From Bacillota bacterium (lineage in GTDB: Bacteria; Bacillota; Clostridia; Christensenellales; Borkfalkiaceae), in the NCBI GenBank assembly GCA_003343765.1, contig QAKO01000034.1:1-8990 (forward strand): 8,990 nt of DNA. Direction: 5' to 3'. The position numbers and the translations under genes are program-made. The notes under the pieces are model-generated. The model did no database searches and had not been told where the DNA came from. It saw nothing but the letters and a program-made list of their open reading frames with translations. Below, piece after piece: positions 6,899 to 8,990 of the stretch (positions within the stretch are counted from its first letter, which is position 1; each line of letters opens with the position of its first letter).

Positions 6899-8302
6899 TT
6901 GAGCGGTTTTTTTGGCGTAGTTTCAAAAAAGGATTGTGTATTTGATTTGTTTTTCGGCACGGACTATCATTCCCACCTCGGAACGCGGCGCGGAGGCATG
7001 GCCGTCTATGGAGAAAGCGGATTCAACCGTGCGATCCATAATATCGAAAATTCACCTTTTCGTACGAAATTTGAACGCGACTTCGATGAAATGAAAGGAA
7101 ATATCGGTATCGGGTGCATCTCCGACAGCGAACCGCAACCGCTTCTTGTACGTTCGCATCTCGGCAATTTTGCAATCGCCACCGTCGGCAGGATCAACAA
7201 TATCGATACTCTTGTCAAAAAAGCGTTCGACGAAGGCGCTACCCATTTTCTGGAAATGAGCGGCGGAAATATTAACGCAACAGAACTTTGCGCCTCCCTC
7301 ATCAACCGCGGATCAACGATCGAGGAAGGGATCCGACTCGCCCAAAACGCCATAGAAGGCTCCATGTCCATTCTGATCCTGACGTCAAAAGGGATCTATG
7401 CAGCGCGCGATAAGATGGGACGCACCCCCGTCGTGATCGGTAAAAAATCCGAAGCCTTCTGCGTGTCTTTTGAGTCGTTTGCCTATCTGAATCTCGGATA
7501 CCAGCATTTCAAAGAATTAGGCCCCGGCGAAATCGACTTTATTACAGCCGACGGGGTCGACGTTCTCAACGCTCCCTCCAAAGAGATGAAGATCTGTACT
7601 TTCCTATGGGTCTACTATGGAAATCCGGCGTCGTCCTATGAAGGTCTGAACGTAGAAAATATGCGCTATCATTGCGGAGCCATGCTGGCACAGCGCGACA
7701 ATATTACGGCGGACGCCGTAGCAGGACTTCCCGATTCCGGCACGGCTCATGCGATCGGATACGCAAACAAATCCAAACTGCCGCTGACACGTCCGTTCGT
7801 GAAATATACGCACACATGGCCGCGTTCCTTTATGCCGCAGAACCAGAGCCGCCGCGACCTGATCGCCCACATGAAACTGATTCCCCTTGACGAAATGATC
7901 CGCAATAAGCGGCTGGTTCTCATCGACGACTCGCTGGTGCGCGGAACACAGCTGCGCGGAACGGCAGATTTTCTGTACGGAAGCGGAGCCAAGGAACTTC
8001 ACATACGTCTGGCCTGCCCGCCCCTGCTGTTCGGATGCCCTTACCTGAATTTTTCAAGATCTTCTTCCGAACTCGAATTGATAGCACGCCGCAAAGTCGC
8101 GGCCTTGGAAGGTAAAAATTACGAAACGAAACTGGACAAATATACCGATCCCGACAGCGAGGAATACGCAGCCATGATCGAATCGATCCGAAGCGAACTG
8201 CAATTCACCTCCCTGCGTTACCATCGTCTGGACGATATGCTGTCCTCTACGGGAATACCTTCCTGCAAGTGCTGCACTTACTGCTGGAACGGAAAAAAAT
8301 AA
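6899..8302 (+). CDS. PurF-like amidophosphoribosyltransferase paralogue lacking the catalytic cysteine
   Basis: The 467-residue product is colinear with PurF, which makes 5-phosphoribosylamine from PRPP and glutamine in the first step of purine synthesis. The N-terminus reads MSGFFGVVSK where active PurF begins with a Cys nucleophile (CGVFG); here it is Ser. The usual NG pair of the glutaminase oxyanion hole is also changed (ATVGRINN). The phosphoribosyltransferase half keeps the PRPP loop LVLIDDSLVRGTQLRG (about 339-354) and the PDSG segment before it. Cysteines at 233 (KICTFLW), 380 (FGCPY) and in the C-terminal CKCCTYC (456-462) align with the [4Fe-4S] ligands of Bacillus-type PurF. I recall similar paralogues in Clostridia. 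The gene is monocistronic, with its own promoter and downstream hairpin. Glutamine-dependent activity is unlikely; ammonia use or another role is possible. No symbol is given because function is uncertain. Confidence 0.88.
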   Translation: MSGFFGVVSKKDCVFDLFFGTDYHSHLGTRRGGMAVYGESGFNRAIHNIENSPFRTKFERDFDEMKGNIGIGCISDSEPQPLLVRSHLGNFAIATVGRINNIDTLVKKAFDEGATHFLEMSGGNINATELCASLINRGSTIEEGIRLAQNAIEGSMSILILTSKGIYAARDKMGRTPVVIGKKSEAFCVSFESFAYLNLGYQHFKELGPGEIDFITADGVDVLNAPSKEMKICTFLWVYYGNPASSYEGLNVENMRYHCGAMLAQRDNITADAVAGLPDSGTAHAIGYANKSKLPLTRPFVKYTHTWPRSFMPQNQSRRDLIAHMKLIPLDEMIRNKRLVLIDDSLVRGTQLRGTADFLYGSGAKELHIRLACPPLLFGCPYLNFSRSSSELELIARRKVAALEGKNYETKLDKYTDPDSEEYAAMIESIRSELQFTSLRYHRLDDMLSSTGIPSCKCCTYCWNGKK

Positions 8303-8312
8303 CAGCTTAATA

Positions 8313-8348
8313 CGCCCGCCGACGGAAAATACTTCCCGTCGGCGGGCG
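8313..8348 (+). terminator. Strong GC-rich hairpin after the PurF-like gene
   Basis: A perfect 13-bp stem (CGCCCGCCGACGG at 8313-8325 with its complement at 8336-8348) encloses a 10-base loop, starting 10 bases after the stop codon. The following bases CTGATCTTATTCT are only moderately T-rich, so termination may be imperfect, but position and strength fit a terminator. Confidence 0.75.
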
Positions 8349-8464
8349 CTGATCTTATTCTCCCCCAAACATAAAACGCATAAGCACACACGGCTCCTCT
8401 TTTTAAAATAATATGGATGTTTCATAAAAACGGATATGCTTTTTCGGAAACGAGTAAAAATCTG

Positions 8465-8493
8465 TTGACAAACGGACAAAAAAAAGATAAAAT
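8465..8493 (+). promoter_or_regulatory. Promoter of tRNA-Ser
   Basis: A perfect TTGACA (8465-8470), a 17-base spacer and TAAAAT (8488-8493) lie about 57 bases before the tRNA. Transcription would begin near 8500 and leave about 50 bases of 5' leader for RNase P to remove. Confidence 0.85.
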
Positions 8494-8550
8494 AAATAAG
8501 CTGGTTTACGCGAGAGCGATTATCCCCGGCGAAGCTGAATATTTGAAAAT

Positions 8551-8641
8551 GCAGAGATGTCTGAGCGGCCTAAGGAGCACGACTGGAAATCGTGTGTACG
8601 TCATAAGCGTACCGAGGGTTCAAATCCCTCTCTCTGCGCCA
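8551..8641 (+). tRNA. tRNA-Ser (anticodon GGA)
   Basis: This 91-base class II tRNA folds fully. The acceptor stem GCAGAGA pairs with TCTCTGC, discriminator G follows, and CCA is encoded (8639-8641). The anticodon stem CACGA/TCGTG encloses CTGGAAA with anticodon GGA at 8585-8587, which reads UCC and UCU. The long variable arm GTACG/CGTAC, typical of serine tRNAs, and the T arm GAGGG-TTCAAAT-CCCTC are complete. It is transcribed alone. Confidence 0.97.
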
Positions 8642-8647
8642 TACGTG

Positions 8648-8686
8648 AATAATACGAACTCTAAAACAGAGTTCGTATTATTTTTT
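8648..8686 (+). terminator. Intrinsic terminator of the tRNA-Ser transcript
   Basis: A perfect 15-bp stem (AATAATACGAACTCT and its complement) with loop AAAAC is followed by a T-run, six bases after the CCA end. It is the clearest intrinsic terminator in the window. Confidence 0.92.
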
Positions 8687-8756
8687 ACCCGCGATTTCTT
8701 CGGGATAATCGTCCATGTAAAATAGTCCTCCGAATTTGCTTTTTCGGGGGCGTAGG

Positions 8757-8848
8757 TTAGCATAGTTCCTCGCGGAAGTCAACGGTCGCAAAATCGTTGC
8801 TGAAAACACCTATAGAAAGGTTTAATAGCCGAGCAAGGAGTTTTGAAG
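8757..8848 (-). pseudogene. Possible 3' coding remnant next to the IS element
   Basis: Immediately outside the IS end, the minus-strand frame reads SKLLARLLNLSIGVFSNDFA and ends in VDFREELC at a TAA (8757-8759). The text looks protein-like, and a hairpin (about 8728-8749) follows the stop. An upstream ATG in this frame exists only inside the IS, antisense to nothing but out of frame with the transposase. It could be the tail of a gene split by the insertion. I do not recognise the family, and chance cannot be excluded for so short a frame. Confidence 0.25.
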
Positions 8849-8990
8849 TGAACCCCAAAGTTTGGACAAAAAATATAATTAAAATGCTTGGTAGTGAGTT
8901 CGGTACCCAACCGGGCTCATTCCTTTTAGTTTGAGAGAGATCCTCTCGTTGTTCCAATAGTCAATATATTCTCGCAGGCGGTGGACGAAT
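8849..8990 (-). mobile_element. IS3-family insertion sequence, one end (continues beyond the right edge)
   Basis: The element's end is marked by TGAACCCCAAAGTTTGGACA (8849-8868), which starts with TG and resembles terminal inverted repeats of IS3-family elements. The transposase stop codon lies 11 bases inside it. The other end, and so the target duplication, is outside the window; bases AAG just left of 8849 would be a candidate for one copy. Confidence 0.8.
8879..8990 (-). CDS. IS3-family transposase (OrfB), C-terminal end only
   Basis: Only the last 36 codons and stop are present. They read LREYIDYWNNERISLKLKGM, then SPVGYRTHYQAF. The pattern Y-I-x-Y-[WY]-N-x-x-R-I, then LKGMSPVxYR, is the hallmark ending of IS3/IS150-group transposases just after the DDE catalytic core. 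The DDE residues themselves lie beyond the window, so whether the element is intact cannot be judged. The enzyme cuts and joins the IS ends during transposition. Confidence 0.9.
   Translation of the reverse strand, partial: FVHRLREYIDYWNNERISLKLKGMSPVGYRTHYQAF

Noticed and set aside
6872..8302. Start of the PurF-like gene at TTG 6872
   Set aside because: The GGAGG ribosome binding site at 6886-6890 would lie inside the gene, and the extra nine residues do not belong to the PurF family N-terminus.
8417..8725. Plus-strand open frame of 102 codons
   Set aside because: It runs straight through the tRNA-Ser promoter, the tRNA itself and its terminator, so it is not a credible gene.

Overview
The window looks like a chromosomal segment of a low-to-moderate GC Bacillota, most likely a gut-type Clostridia. 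This rests on a PurF-like protein of a type I associate with Clostridia, strong GGAGG-type ribosome binding sites with a TTG start, an AraC-regulated glycan-degradation locus and an IS3-family element. Taxonomy is an inference and cannot be fixed more closely from this sequence alone.

Positions 1-6800 form a carbohydrate-utilisation block read entirely on the minus strand, right to left. It contains a 5'-truncated secreted protein with carbohydrate-binding-like and Ig-like domains (5951-6799). Next is a GH78-type alpha-L-rhamnosidase-like enzyme (3877-5850, with a probable lost start at 5894). Then come fused remnants of two other glycoside hydrolases, one of them a GH1 beta-glucosidase (2856-3934). 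An intact AraC-family regulator with its own promoter follows (1619-2542). A second, distinct GH78-like enzyme runs off the left edge (1-1405). The expected logic is sugar-responsive activation of rhamnoside and glucoside hydrolases by the AraC protein. The promoter of the left GH78 gene has an extended -10, a poor -35 and a direct repeat over the -35, which suits an activator.

The centre of the block shows decay or rearrangement. There is a one-base frameshift in a poly-A run at the start of one GH78 gene, in-frame and out-of-frame fusions between glycoside hydrolase fragments, and a secreted-protein gene cut off at its 5' end against the next promoter. True genomic decay and assembly error cannot be told apart here.

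Positions 6800-8350 hold a plus-strand gene for an amidophosphoribosyltransferase (PurF) paralogue, with a clear sigma-70 promoter and a downstream GC-rich hairpin. It lacks the catalytic N-terminal cysteine and the usual glutaminase motifs, but keeps the PRPP loop and the cysteines expected to hold a [4Fe-4S] cluster.

Positions 8465-8686 hold a complete tRNA-Ser(GGA) unit with promoter, encoded CCA and a strong terminator. The right edge carries the 3' end of an IS3-family transposase with its terminal inverted repeat, next to a short coding remnant that it may have interrupted. I found no CRISPR array, rRNA, riboswitch or defence system.
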